Below, piece after piece: positions 1 through 8,882 of a stretch of DNA of 64,000 nucleotides. This stretch comes from Duganella sp. sic0402. GTDB lineage: Bacteria > Pseudomonadota > Gammaproteobacteria > Burkholderiales > Burkholderiaceae_D. The notes below the pieces were generated by a model, which saw only the letters and a list, made by a program, of their open reading frames with translations, did not search any database and was not told the origin of the DNA. The stretch lies in contig NZ_JAHUWK010000001.1 of NCBI RefSeq assembly GCF_019219065.1, forward strand, positions 186,001 to 250,000. The letters are read 5' to 3'. The translations under genes and the position numbers were made by a program. The first letter of the stretch is position 1. Each line of letters begins with the position of its first letter.

Positions 1-2
1 AG

Positions 3-1097
3 CGCCAGGAGCAGCAGCGCCGTGCGCTGGAAGCCAAACAGCGCGCCGAAGCGGAAGCCGCCGCGCAGGCCCGGAAGCAGGTGCTGCGCGAGCAGTTGCA
101 GGCACGCCGAGACGCCGATGCGAAACAGGCCCGCGAAGAGCGCGAAGAGCAGCACCGCAAGGCCGTGCAGCTGAAAGCGGAAGCGGCGTATCGCCAGGAA
201 CAGGAGCGTCATCGCAAGCAGCAGGCCGAACGACATGCTGCAGAGTTGAAGGTGATGACCGCTAACACTCCCGTGGCCGACGCCGATGGCGTATTGCACG
301 ACCGCTTCCTGGACGGGAGCGGCCGTGGGCCTGATCTGGTGCTGATACCGACCGGCCGGTTCCAGATGGGATCTCACGACCAGGAGCAGGCGCAGGCGGT
401 CAAGGCAGGCGCGCAGAAGAATTGGCTGGACCGGGAGCAGCCACAGCACTGGGTCGGCATCGAGCATTCTTTTGCGCTGGGCCGTTTCCCGGTGACGGTG
501 GCCCAGTGGCGGCGCTTTGTCAAAGATACCGGCTGGGAGTCGCAGTCCGATACCGACTGGCGTGCGCCGGGCTTCGCGCAAAACGATGATCACCCGGTAG
601 TCGGCATCAGCTGGATGGACGTGCAGCTGTATCTGCGCTGGCTGTCGGAAAATACCGGCCATGTGTACCGGCTGCCCAGCGAGGCGGAATGGGAATACGC
701 ATGCCGCGCGGGCACCAAAACCGCTTTCAGTTTTGGCGACACCATCAGCACCGAGCAGGCCAACTACGATGGCCACTACACCTACAACGGCGGTCCGCGC
801 GGCGCCTATCTGCAAGGGACCAGCAAGGTCGGCGCCTTCCAGCCGAATCCATGGGGGCTGTTCGACATGCATGGCAACGTGTGGGAATGGACGCAGGACG
901 TGGTGCACGATAACTATGTGGGCGCGCCGGGAGACGGCAGCGCCTGGGAGGAAGGCGGCGATCCGGTGCGCCGTGTACTGCGCGGCGGCTCGTGGCTGTA
1001 CAACCCGCGCTACCTGCGCTCGGCGGTCAGGAACGGCTTTTCCGCCGTGCTGGCGAATGACATCGTCGGCTTTAGAGTCGCTCGAAAGCTCGCATGA
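3..1097 (+). CDS. SUMF1/FGE-fold protein with coiled-coil N-terminus (5' end outside window)
   Basis: The frame is open from the first full codon, so the gene begins upstream of the window. The first roughly 85 visible residues are rich in Glu, Gln, Arg and Ala and read as a long coiled coil. The remainder is a formylglycine-generating-enzyme (SUMF1) fold: MGSHDQE near its start, HPVVGISWMD, YRLPSEAEWEYACRAG, NPWGLFDMHGNVWEW, RVLRGGSW and a final GFRVAR. The active-site cysteine pair of true sulfatase-activating enzymes is not present near the C-terminus (the segment reads SAVRNGFSAVLANDIVG), so it is probably a C-type-lectin-like or binding version rather than a catalyst. Such proteins often sit beside Ser/Thr kinases and FHA proteins; a kinase/FHA locus lies 3-12 kb downstream on the other strand. 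Confidence 0.85.
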   Translation, partial: RQEQQRRALEAKQRAEAEAAAQARKQVLREQLQARRDADAKQAREEREEQHRKAVQLKAEAAYRQEQERHRKQQAERHAAELKVMTANTPVADADGVLHDRFLDGSGRGPDLVLIPTGRFQMGSHDQEQAQAVKAGAQKNWLDREQPQHWVGIEHSFALGRFPVTVAQWRRFVKDTGWESQSDTDWRAPGFAQNDDHPVVGISWMDVQLYLRWLSENTGHVYRLPSEAEWEYACRAGTKTAFSFGDTISTEQANYDGHYTYNGGPRGAYLQGTSKVGAFQPNPWGLFDMHGNVWEWTQDVVHDNYVGAPGDGSAWEEGGDPVRRVLRGGSWLYNPRYLRSAVRNGFSAVLANDIVGFRVARKLA

Positions 1098-1133
1098 TGT
1101 ATACTGCCGGGCTTTGAAAGTCAGGATTTAATT

Positions 1134-1478
1134 ATGAGCGCTTTGCCACCATGCCCCAAATGCAGTTCCGAATACACATATGAGGACGGCGCCCAGCTGG
1201 TGTGCCCGGAATGTGCACACGAGTGGACTGCCGGCGCTGCCGCCGATGCTGAAGAAGGCGCGCGCATCTATCGCGACTCGGTCGGCAACATCCTGCAAGA
1301 TGGCGACACGGTCACCGTGATCAAGGACCTGAAGCTGAAGGGCGGTGGCGGCACGGTGAAGGTCGGCACCAAGGTCAAGAACATCCGCTTGGTAGATTCT
1401 GATCACGACATCGATTGCAAGATCGATGGCTTCGGCGCGATGAGCCTGAAGACCGAATTCGTCAAGAAAGTAGTATGA
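1134..1478 (+). CDS. yjdM: PhnA/YjdM-type zinc-ribbon protein
   Basis: A 114-residue protein with an N-terminal zinc ribbon (CPKC near residue 8, CPEC near residue 29) and a C-terminal beta-barrel part ([26 protein letters not shown]) typical of the YjdM family once called alkylphosphonate protein PhnA. The length equals the family norm. The function is unknown; despite the old name there is no phosphonate operon here. Its stop overlaps the start of the next gene (ATGA), so the two are translated together. Confidence 0.92.
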   Translation: MSALPPCPKCSSEYTYEDGAQLVCPECAHEWTAGAAADAEEGARIYRDSVGNILQDGDTVTVIKDLKLKGGGGTVKVGTKVKNIRLVDSDHDIDCKIDGFGAMSLKTEFVKKVV

Positions 1479-2161
1479 GGCATCAGCTCTTCCTGTTTGA
1501 CCTGGATGACACGCTGCTGGACTTCAAGGCCTCCGAGCAGCTGTCGTTTGTACGGACCTTGCAGGCGCTGGGTATCAGCGGTGACATGACCGCGCTGTTC
1601 CTGCAATACCAGACGATCAATCTGGCGCTGTGGCGCGCCTTTGAGACGGGTTCGGTGTCCAAGGATTTCCTGAAGGTTGAGCGCTTCCGCAAAACCTTCA
1701 TGGAAAACGGCCTTGAGCTGGACCCTGAAGCGGCAAGCCGCCTGTATCTGGAATCGCTGTCGGATACGGTGGTGCTGATCGATGGCGCAGTGCAGCTGTG
1801 CGCCACGCTGGCCGCCGCCGGCGAGGTGGGCATCATCACCAACGGCGTGGAGGCGATCCAGAACCAGCGCATTCTCAAGTCCGGGCTGCGGGATTACATC
1901 TCATTCGTGGCGACTTCCGAAGCGTGCGGCTACGCCAAGCCGGACGTGCGCTTCTTTGAATACGCGGCGCAGATGGCGCGGCCGTTCGTCAAAGAGCAGG
2001 CCATCATCGTCGGTGACCGCCTTGATGCGGACATCCTTGGCGCCAACCGCTATGGCATCGAAAGCTGCTGGTTCAATCCGGAGCGCGTGGCCAACACCTC
2101 CGAGGCAGTGCCGACCTATGAGGCCAGCAGCCTGCACGACATCATTCGCCTGCTGGCGTAA
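1475..2161 (+). CDS. yjjG: YjjG-type HAD pyrimidine nucleotidase
   Basis: A 228-residue HAD-superfamily phosphatase. Motif I is [10 protein letters not shown] with the nucleophile Asp near residue 9, motif II is IITNG, the motif III lysine is in YAKPD, and motif IV is [16 protein letters not shown]. This matches the YjjG family, which dephosphorylates non-canonical pyrimidine nucleotides. I chose the ATG at 1475 because it overlaps the stop of the zinc-ribbon gene (ATGA) and begins directly at the conserved [13 protein letters not shown]; a longer frame exists upstream but runs over the previous gene. The 3' end overlaps the convergent acetyltransferase gene by 20 bases. Confidence 0.9.
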   Translation: MRHQLFLFDLDDTLLDFKASEQLSFVRTLQALGISGDMTALFLQYQTINLALWRAFETGSVSKDFLKVERFRKTFMENGLELDPEAASRLYLESLSDTVVLIDGAVQLCATLAAAGEVGIITNGVEAIQNQRILKSGLRDYISFVATSEACGYAKPDVRFFEYAAQMARPFVKEQAIIVGDRLDADILGANRYGIESCWFNPERVANTSEAVPTYEASSLHDIIRLLA

Positions 2162-2783
2162 GCGACACAGTCGAGTAAGGCGTCAGGACGCGCCAGCCCA
2201 GCGTGAGGTACAGGGCGCGTCCCATGTCTGTCGCCACCAGCACGCGCTGCGCAGCTTTTGATTGCTGCGCCGTCCCCAGCGCCGCCATCAAAGCCGCGCC
2301 CAATCCCTGCTGCCGGTGCATGGCATCCACCGAAATACGGTCGAAGATGAATACATCTCCATGTTCCACTGCGTAGCCGCTGGCGACCAGCGTGTCGTTT
2401 TCCGTGAAGATGCGTGCGCTGGTCAATGGTGATTCGGTCTTCAGCTGCATCCAGTAGCCCGGCGGCAGCGACGGCGCGGGATTGAGGCCCGGCGGCTTGC
2501 TCATCAGGTGAGCCCCCGCCTGCAAATGCCAGCGCTGCGTCACCCGTGACAAGAGCTGCTCGCGCGGACCGCACATCTTGATCACAACGTTGGGTTGATT
2601 GATTTCGCGCGCCAGTTCGCTGATGCCAGGATCGGGGCCGGCGAAGACATAGCGCCGCAGCTCCGCCGGCGTTCCTGTGTCCACCCGCAGCCCGCCGCGA
2701 TCCGGCACCGGCGCCGGCAAGCCGCGTGCGATCGAGCGCGCCGCCAGCCAGTGCTCAAGCAGTTGCGGACTGATGTTGTCCAT
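2142..2783 (-). CDS. GNAT-family N-acetyltransferase
   Basis: A 213-residue protein whose C-terminal half has the GNAT pattern: a strand ending in FDRISVDAMHRQQGLGAALM (the R-x-x-G-x-G/A acetyl-CoA loop) followed by a helix and VATDMGRALYLTLGW. The N-terminal half is less conserved. The substrate cannot be read from the sequence. It converges on the nucleotidase gene with a short overlap and is divergent from the OsmC gene, sharing a roughly 100-base upstream region. Confidence 0.85.
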   Translation of the reverse strand: MDNISPQLLEHWLAARSIARGLPAPVPDRGGLRVDTGTPAELRRYVFAGPDPGISELAREINQPNVVIKMCGPREQLLSRVTQRWHLQAGAHLMSKPPGLNPAPSLPPGYWMQLKTESPLTSARIFTENDTLVASGYAVEHGDVFIFDRISVDAMHRQQGLGAALMAALGTAQQSKAAQRVLVATDMGRALYLTLGWRVLTPYSTVSLTPAGE

Positions 2784-2880
2784 CCATTTTCCTATGTGAT
2801 CGTGGTCTTTTAGTAGAAGCGTAACTCAGTCATTCGGTGTACATTGTCGTTTCTGAGTAACGCCATCAAGGAACACAGAA

Positions 2881-3278
2881 TGACTATCAAAGCCCTGCGT
2901 GATCAATCCCTGCCAATGCGCCATATTGTCCATGTGCGTAACCATATCATCTCCACCGATGGTTCGGTGGAAGAGGGCGGCAATGACGCCGGCCCGTCCG
3001 CGCATGACTTGTACGACGCCGCGCTGAGCGCATGCAAGGCGCTGACTGTGGTGTGGTACGCCAAGCGCAAAAACATCCCGGTCGAACATGTCGAAGTCAG
3101 CCTGGAGCGCGACGCCAGCGATGAGCGCCATGGCACGTATCGCCTGGCCGCCACGCTGCATCTGACCGGCGACCTGACCGAGACGCAGCGCAACGAGCTG
3201 CTGTCCGTGGCGCAGAAGTGCCCGGTGCATAAGCTGATGACGTCCGTGACCACCGAAATCACCACCGTATTGGGGTAA
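2881..3278 (+). CDS. OsmC-family protein (thiol peroxidase-like)
   Basis: A 132-residue OsmC-fold protein. The two conserved cysteines are in LSACKALTV and QKCPVHKLM, the usual peroxidatic and resolving pair of the OsmC/Ohr superfamily, which reduce organic hydroperoxides. The ATG at 2881 is preceded by AAGGA at good spacing; a GTG 37 bases upstream extends the frame but has no ribosome site and adds an unlike N-terminus. Only four bases separate it from the pirin gene, so the two are an operon with a likely oxidative-stress theme. Confidence 0.9.
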
Positions 3279-3282
3279 TAAG

Positions 3283-4164
3283 ATGAGCATTTCGAATCTG
3301 CTGAAGGGCCACGAGAAAGACCTGGGCGGCGGCCTGATGGTGCGCCGCTATCTGCCATCCGCCGTCAAGCAGGCGGTCGGTCCGTTCATTTTCTTCGATC
3401 ACTTTGGTCCGGTCGATGTGCCGCTGGATGCGAACCATGACGTGCGCCCGCATCCGCATATCGGCCTGGCCACCGTGACCTATCTGTTTGAAGGCGCGAT
3501 GGACCACCGCGACAGCATCGGCACCTATCAGCGCATCGAGCCGGGTGCGATCAACTGGATGACGGCGGGCAGCGGCATCGTCCACTCCGAGCGCACGCCG
3601 CAAGACCTGGTTGGCAAGCCGCACCGCACGCATGGCTTGCAGCTGTGGGCTGCTTTGCCGGCAGCGCATGAGGAAGATGCGCCGGGCTTCTGCCACACGC
3701 CCGCCGCTGCGATTCCTGAGCTGAATGTGGACGGCGCCAAGGTGCGGGTGCTGATTGGTTCGGCCTTCGGCCAGACTTCGCCGGTGCAGACCTATAGCCA
3801 GACGCTGTATCTCGACGTGGCGCTGCAAGCAGGCCATGAACTGGCGCTCAGCGGCCTGCCGGCTGAAGCGGCCATCTATCCGATCAGTGGCGAGCTGGAA
3901 GTCGATGGTGCGGCGCTGGCCTTGCACAATATGGCGCTGCTGAATACCGATAGTCCGCAACGCGTGAAAGCCAATGCGGAAGCGCGCTTCGTGGTGATTG
4001 GCGGCGAGCCGCTGGATGGACATCGCTTCATGTACTGGAATTTTGTCTCGTCACGCAAGGAACGCATTGCGCAGGCGGCCGATGACTGGGAAGCGCAACG
4101 CTTTCCTCAAGTGCCGGGAGAGACGGAATGGATACCGCTGCCGGCCAAGAAGCCAGCGGCGTAG
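3283..4164 (+). CDS. Pirin-family protein
   Basis: A 293-residue bicupin. The N-terminal cupin carries the metal-binding pattern PHPHIGLATVTYLFEG, followed by HRDSIG, and then the GSGIVHSER motif with a further His and Glu. Pirins bind iron; several bacterial members have quercetin dioxygenase activity or act as redox-responsive partners. It follows the OsmC gene by four bases. The stop is eight bases from the end of the convergent FHA gene. Confidence 0.93.
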   Translation: MSISNLLKGHEKDLGGGLMVRRYLPSAVKQAVGPFIFFDHFGPVDVPLDANHDVRPHPHIGLATVTYLFEGAMDHRDSIGTYQRIEPGAINWMTAGSGIVHSERTPQDLVGKPHRTHGLQLWAALPAAHEEDAPGFCHTPAAAIPELNVDGAKVRVLIGSAFGQTSPVQTYSQTLYLDVALQAGHELALSGLPAEAAIYPISGELEVDGAALALHNMALLNTDSPQRVKANAEARFVVIGGEPLDGHRFMYWNFVSSRKERIAQAADDWEAQRFPQVPGETEWIPLPAKKPAA

Positions 4165-4171
4165 CGCGATA

Positions 4172-5698
4172 TCAGGCGGTGGACATGGCGTTCGCCGCCA
4201 CCGTGCTGTACATGTCGTGGCCACCGGTGCGGATAATCCAGTGTTCTGGATACGCATCGCTGGCGAAGCGGGTGTGGCGTGGCACGCGGCTCAGCTTGTC
4301 CAGCGAAACGCTTGGGGCCAGCGCGGTTTCCTTGCCGGTCAGCTGATCCAGGTGCCAGAAGCCGCCGTCGCGGTGCAGCAGCAGCGGCAGTGCGGCCGCA
4401 TGCGGCGCGGCAGGATAGGATTTCACTGGATAGCCCGGATGTGTTTCCGGTGCGAGCAGGTAGAAGCATTCCGCATTCGCACCGTGGTCTACGCGATGCA
4501 GGATCACGCCATGCGGCATGATGGCCGACACCGACAGTGTGACGATGCCCTTGATGCTGGCGCTGAATTCAATCCGCATGCCGAGGCGCAGCGCGGTCGG
4601 CTTGTGCTTGCCGGGCCAGACGCCATCCAGCAGGATGCCGTAGCGCGACACATCTTCGATTTCAAATCCCAGGCCTGAACGGCGGATGATGGCGTGGCGG
4701 CCAGACAGGCGGCGCGTCAGGCCGTTGCTGTCCTGGCCGTCCGCAGTGTAATGGGTCAGCATCAGGTCCGATTCCGGATCGACCAGTTCAAAGCGGCCGA
4801 TCACGCATTCATCCATTGCGAACAGGCGGATCTGGCGTTGCGCGCCGGCTTCCGGCGCGGCGTTCACCAGCGAAGCGGCGCGGCTGGCGTGCGGATGCAC
4901 GGCAGCCGCTTGCGGCATATCGATTTCAATCAGGTCTTCATCCCAGGCGATGGTCGAGAAGCCCAGGTCCACCTTGCCGGACGGCGCGTTCAGGTCCAGG
5001 TGCGCAATGCCGGCATTGCGCGCGGTGACATCGATATCCAGGCTGTCGCCGCCTTGCGCGCTGACGCGGGCAATCGAGGCGTCGTCCGCCATCACACGCA
5101 CATTCTTGTGCGTACTGAGGAAGATGCGGTGAATCTCGGTCAGCGTCGCGTCCAGGCGCGGCACCAGGATGACAAAGGTGCACACCCATTTGCGCGCCGC
5201 CATGCCGGGGTGCTGGCTGAGCAGTTCGATGCTGATCTGGTACTGGCCGTGCTCTTTGCCGCGTGAGGAAAACTCGGCGAACACTGGACGCCATTCACCG
5301 CCGACCGCGCGCACGAACTGCTGGCGCGATGCGCCGTTGGGGATCAGTTCCGATTGCAGTTGCAGCGTTAGTTGCGGCGCGCAGGCGTCCGGCATGCCGC
5401 GCAGTTCCATCTTCAGGGTCTGGCGGCCGCCAGCGGCGCGCGGGTCAAAACCGCTGATGTGCAGCTGCGGACGGCTGGCCTGGGCGCGTTGATGCGGACG
5501 GGCGTAATTCTGTGAAGGTTCGGTAGCCGGGGCGGCATCCAGCACCGTGGCCGGCGAGGCGGCACGGGTCGAGCGCAATGCGGTCAGCAGGTCGAAGCTG
5601 GAGGGCTCTGCTTGGGCGTGACCGCCTTCGCAAGTGTGCGCTCCGGGCGCGACCCAGAAGGTGCAATGCGGGTGCTGGGCATTACTGCATTTTTTCAT
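4172..5698 (-). CDS. FHA-domain protein with N-terminal zinc-knuckle-like segment
   Basis: 508 residues. The first 30 residues hold Cys4, Cys13, Cys23 and several His and could bind zinc. Residues about 80-270 are beta-rich and unrecognised. Residues about 290-395 form a forkhead-associated domain: VIGRFELVD, then LSGRHAIIRR (the GR and S-x-x-H core), then EDVSRYGILLDG in the place of the usual N-G, then LRLGMRIEF. FHA domains bind phosphothreonine, so the upstream kinase and phosphatase are its likely partners. It lies 94 bases after the phosphatase gene and is the last gene of the block. No signal peptide or membrane segment, so cytoplasmic. Confidence 0.85.
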   Translation of the reverse strand: MKKCSNAQHPHCTFWVAPGAHTCEGGHAQAEPSSFDLLTALRSTRAASPATVLDAAPATEPSQNYARPHQRAQASRPQLHISGFDPRAAGGRQTLKMELRGMPDACAPQLTLQLQSELIPNGASRQQFVRAVGGEWRPVFAEFSSRGKEHGQYQISIELLSQHPGMAARKWVCTFVILVPRLDATLTEIHRIFLSTHKNVRVMADDASIARVSAQGGDSLDIDVTARNAGIAHLDLNAPSGKVDLGFSTIAWDEDLIEIDMPQAAAVHPHASRAASLVNAAPEAGAQRQIRLFAMDECVIGRFELVDPESDLMLTHYTADGQDSNGLTRRLSGRHAIIRRSGLGFEIEDVSRYGILLDGVWPGKHKPTALRLGMRIEFSASIKGIVTLSVSAIMPHGVILHRVDHGANAECFYLLAPETHPGYPVKSYPAAPHAAALPLLLHRDGGFWHLDQLTGKETALAPSVSLDKLSRVPRHTRFASDAYPEHWIIRTGGHDMYSTVAANAMSTA

Positions 5699-5792
5699 GA
5701 CAAACCGACCGATGGGATACCCGCCAGTTTATGCGGTTTTCACGCTGTTTGGCAAACTTTGCAAGCGATTTTTGGCGCGCTCTGTGCGGGTA

Positions 5793-6869
5793 TCAAAAAT
5801 GCGACGGAATTGCTGCTGTTGGTAGTGCTGTTTCGTCAACATTGCAGTTGTTTTTAGCGGGCGCAAAGCGGATGGTGATGGCACTCAGGTTATCGATGTG
5901 GAGTTGCGGTGGCGGGTTGTCCACATAATCGCGGAACAGCGCGTCCAGCGCGGGGCCGGCTGGCTGGTCCAGCAGTTGTGGCCATCGCTCTATCCATGGC
6001 TGCGGGCGGGCGCAGGACCAGAAACCGTCAGTGGCTAGCAGATAGGTGGTATTCGCGCGCACGTCCAGCACGCGCCGGTCGGCCAGCTGGCGCAGGAAGG
6101 ACGGGAGGTTGCCGTCGTCCAGCGGCAGCAGGCCGTCGTCCAGCACTTGCGGATTGGCGAAGGCGTTGCCAAGGATGTAGGCCTGTGAGATTTGCGCGCG
6201 GTGCTCGCCGTGCACCTGCTGGCGCCATTCCTGTTCACCGAGCAGCCCATGCATGGCGAAGGCGGTGGCGGGGACGTGATCGACGGTCAGCGGCGTGGCG
6301 GCTTGCGGGGTGACTTCGTATAACCGCGAGTCGCCCGCATGGAACAGCATCGGCGCGCGGCCTGGGGGGATTTCCAGCAGTGTCAGCGTAGTGCCAGGGC
6401 GGCGGAAGGTGTCGCGGTCGTCCGGCTGGCGGAATTGGGTTTGCAGCTGGTGGTGCAGCTGATCCAGGCGGGCGCTGAGTTCTTCCAGTGTGGTGCAGGC
6501 GGGAACGTGCAGCAGGCCGGAGGCCACTGATTCCGCAGCCTGGCGTCCGTGGCCATGGCCGCCCATGCCATCCAGGACGGCCAGCCGCACATGGCCTTGC
6601 GGCCAGCCCGGAATGCGGACCGTTTGCGGCTGCTGGTCGTGCAGCAGGACAGCCTGGCCATCGGCGTCAATGATGAGCAGATTGTCCTGGTTTTCCGGCA
6701 CTTGCAGCTTGCTGATGCTGGCGGCGCTGTGGGCCGCGATGTCGAGGGCGGGGCCGAAGTTGAGCTGGTCGGTGATGCGTGTCATCGGTGCGGGCGCCGG
6801 GGCGCGAGATGCGAAAGGCCACAGCTTAGCCGAAAAAACGCTGGCGGCGGTGGGCGGTGTGTGGGTCAT
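5793..6869 (-). CDS. PP2C-type Ser/Thr protein phosphatase
   Basis: A 358-residue phosphatase of the PPM/PP2C family. Metal-binding aspartates are visible in AVLDGMGGHG (Asp100), FHAGDSRLY (Asp180), LATDGFWSC (Asp281) and HIDNLSA (Asp326, Asn327). The start at 6869 overlaps the stop of the SH3 gene (ATGA); a slightly longer frame exists but has no support. It would reverse phosphorylation made by the kinase encoded five genes upstream on the same strand, as PstP does for PknB in actinobacteria. The C-terminal 20 residues are extra. Confidence 0.92.
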   Translation of the reverse strand: MTHTPPTAASVFSAKLWPFASRAPAPAPMTRITDQLNFGPALDIAAHSAASISKLQVPENQDNLLIIDADGQAVLLHDQQPQTVRIPGWPQGHVRLAVLDGMGGHGHGRQAAESVASGLLHVPACTTLEELSARLDQLHHQLQTQFRQPDDRDTFRRPGTTLTLLEIPPGRAPMLFHAGDSRLYEVTPQAATPLTVDHVPATAFAMHGLLGEQEWRQQVHGEHRAQISQAYILGNAFANPQVLDDGLLPLDDGNLPSFLRQLADRRVLDVRANTTYLLATDGFWSCARPQPWIERWPQLLDQPAGPALDALFRDYVDNPPPQLHIDNLSAITIRFAPAKNNCNVDETALPTAAIPSHF

Positions 6870-7309
6870 TCGCCACTCCGGCGCAGCCACAGGCTGCTGA
6901 CCCAGCCGGTGTTTTCACTGCCATGCAGCGTGGCGCTGATTTGCCACCAGTCGCCATCCTGAACACCGGTGGGCGTGACTTCTACGCCGGCAGGAACGAC
7001 GGCCATGCGGGGCGCATGCACGCCGGGCGCGGAGCGCAGGTTCAGGTCGCGGTGGACGCGGAATGGCTTGCCGGCTGCTGGCGGCATGGCGGCCGAGCGT
7101 GGTGCAGGCGTGGGCGGCGTTTCGGCGGCGATGGCGCTGGCCGGCGCTTGCAGCGCGTACAAAATCAGACTGCCGAAGCTCCACGCGCCAGCCACCGCAA
7201 TGCATAGAGCGCGCGCGTTCAGGCGCCGCCACCAGGCACGCGGCGTCAGGTAGGCGGCCAGGAACAAGGTGATGAGCAGGCCGGCAGCGAAGGCGAGAAC
7301 AGCGTTCAT
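6866..7309 (-). CDS. Membrane-anchored bacterial SH3-domain protein
   Basis: 147 residues. Two hydrophobic segments near the N-terminus (about 3-22 and 30-52) are followed by a Pro/Ala-rich linker and a bacterial SH3 domain (about 85-145: HRDLNLRSAPGVHAPRMAVV, then GVEVTPTG, GDWWQI, GWVSSLWL). Such domains face the periplasm and commonly touch peptidoglycan. The start at 7309 was chosen because it lies four bases after the previous stop and begins at the membrane segment. Within the block it is the only obvious extracytoplasmic sensor or anchor apart from the SEDS protein. Confidence 0.82.
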   Translation of the reverse strand: MNAVLAFAAGLLITLFLAAYLTPRAWWRRLNARALCIAVAGAWSFGSLILYALQAPASAIAAETPPTPAPRSAAMPPAAGKPFRVHRDLNLRSAPGVHAPRMAVVPAGVEVTPTGVQDGDWWQISATLHGSENTGWVSSLWLRRSGE

Positions 7310-7313
7310 CGGC

Positions 7314-8879
7314 TCAGGCCTCGAAGCGCAGTACATAGTGGCCTGCGACCAGGTGGTGGCCGTGTGGCAGCAGGTAGGGCGCATCGCCTATGCCGGCGAC
7401 GAATTGCAGCTTGTCGTCAAGGTGATACAGCGCCTGGCTAGGGCTCTGACGCGTGATGGTGTAGCCCTTGCCAACTGCCTCGAAGCTGAAGGCGCTGCGC
7501 GACAGGCCTATGCGGTCTGCGCTTGCTGTGCTGTCGCCGTCGGCGCGCTTGACGAAGCGTGCCGAGTCCAGCAGGCGTAAGGCGGCCAGCATCGGCGAAT
7601 TGCGGCCGAAGGTAAACCGCACGCCGCTTGCCACGCCGGCGCTGACGGGGGTGGGCAGGCAAATCATGGCGCGGTAGCGATCCGCCATTTCAGGGGCGGC
7701 AGCCAGCAGGCGCAGTGCGCGGGCGTCCACCGGGGAGAACGCGGCGGGCGCGTCGATGCGCTGACGTCCTTCGGCGGTGCGCGCGTATAGCTCGTCCGAC
7801 GCGTCGACGCCGAGACTGATGGTTGGCTGCGCCTCGGCGGACAGCGATAGTGCGCGGTCGAACGGCAGCTCGATGGCTTGTGCGCCTGTGTCGCGATAGC
7901 GGCTCAAGCGGGGCAGGGCCAGCGCGACCAGCGATACGCGTTGTTGCGATACCGGCGCATAGGTGGCGTCGCTTTCACCTGCCCGGTTGGCGGGCTTGTG
8001 GCTGGCGGCGGACGGCACGGCGGTCAGGTCGACCGGTGCGGCGCCGGCGCGGCTTTGCCAGACGGCTGGCTTGGTGGAGACGGATGCGGGGGATGGCGCT
8101 ACTGCGGCCATTTGAGCCGCTGGAGCCACTGCGGCCGTTGCAGCTGCTTGCGGAGCTGAGGCGCGGGCGACCTTGACCAGCAGCCGCTGGCCGCCCTGCG
8201 GCTCGCGCTGAGATCGGATGATGTAGTAGCCGCCGCGCGGATCGTAACGGCAGTCGAAGGCGTCTTTGGGGCGCATCTGTAGCACCGCTGGTGCGTCCGG
8301 GCCATCGTTGAGGATCAGTAGCGCAGCATCCGGGCCGAATGGCCAGCCTTGTGCCACGGCGCTGGCTTCACCGCCTTCGCCACCTACCAGCACCAGGCGC
8401 TGATTCGGATAGATGGGACAGGCGGGATGCCAGATCGCGCTGTCACGCGACACGCTGACGTTGTACAGGATTTTCTCGTCTGCGGCCGGCAAATACACGG
8501 CGTGGCCGAACTTGACCTCGATTTCTCCCGGTGCCAGCGATTCCGTCCCCACCACGTCATAGCGCACCTGGTCGCTGCCGAGCAGGTCGCCGAAGTCTTT
8601 TTGATGCAAAGCCGCCAGCGTTTGCGCCAAATCGCGTGCACGGGCGCCACGGGTCAGGTGGTAGTCGTCATCGACATCTTCCTGGGGCAGCATCAGCGTC
8701 ACATGCGAGAAGCAGCGGGTGGCCGCGCGGCCCCTGTGTTCGCGCGGGCTGCGTTCCAGCAGGTCGCGCAGCAGCGGACGGCGCGAGAACAGCGAGAGTC
8801 CGGGCGCCTGCCAGATCGCTTCAGCATTGAAGACATCCGGGATGCGTCCGAGGACGGCGTGTTGAACATAGGTCGGCAT
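7314..8879 (-). CDS. Uncharacterised protein with C-terminal FHA-like domain
   Basis: 521 residues, no signal peptide. The N-terminal 200 residues are not recognised (conserved-looking YNVSVSRDSAIWHP and NQRLVLVGG). An Ala/Pro-rich linker spans about 240-300. The last 110 residues look like a divergent forkhead-associated domain: RFTFGRNSPM, then IGLSRSAFSFE, then a final HHLVAGHYVLRFEA, that is the GR and S-x-S positions without a clear His or Asn. It sits three bases after the SEDS gene and four before the SH3 gene, so it belongs to the same transcript. The FHA call is from pattern only. Confidence 0.65.
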   Translation of the reverse strand: MPTYVQHAVLGRIPDVFNAEAIWQAPGLSLFSRRPLLRDLLERSPREHRGRAATRCFSHVTLMLPQEDVDDDYHLTRGARARDLAQTLAALHQKDFGDLLGSDQVRYDVVGTESLAPGEIEVKFGHAVYLPAADEKILYNVSVSRDSAIWHPACPIYPNQRLVLVGGEGGEASAVAQGWPFGPDAALLILNDGPDAPAVLQMRPKDAFDCRYDPRGGYYIIRSQREPQGGQRLLVKVARASAPQAAATAAVAPAAQMAAVAPSPASVSTKPAVWQSRAGAAPVDLTAVPSAASHKPANRAGESDATYAPVSQQRVSLVALALPRLSRYRDTGAQAIELPFDRALSLSAEAQPTISLGVDASDELYARTAEGRQRIDAPAAFSPVDARALRLLAAAPEMADRYRAMICLPTPVSAGVASGVRFTFGRNSPMLAALRLLDSARFVKRADGDSTASADRIGLSRSAFSFEAVGKGYTITRQSPSQALYHLDDKLQFVAGIGDAPYLLPHGHHLVAGHYVLRFEA

Positions 8880-8882
8880 GAT

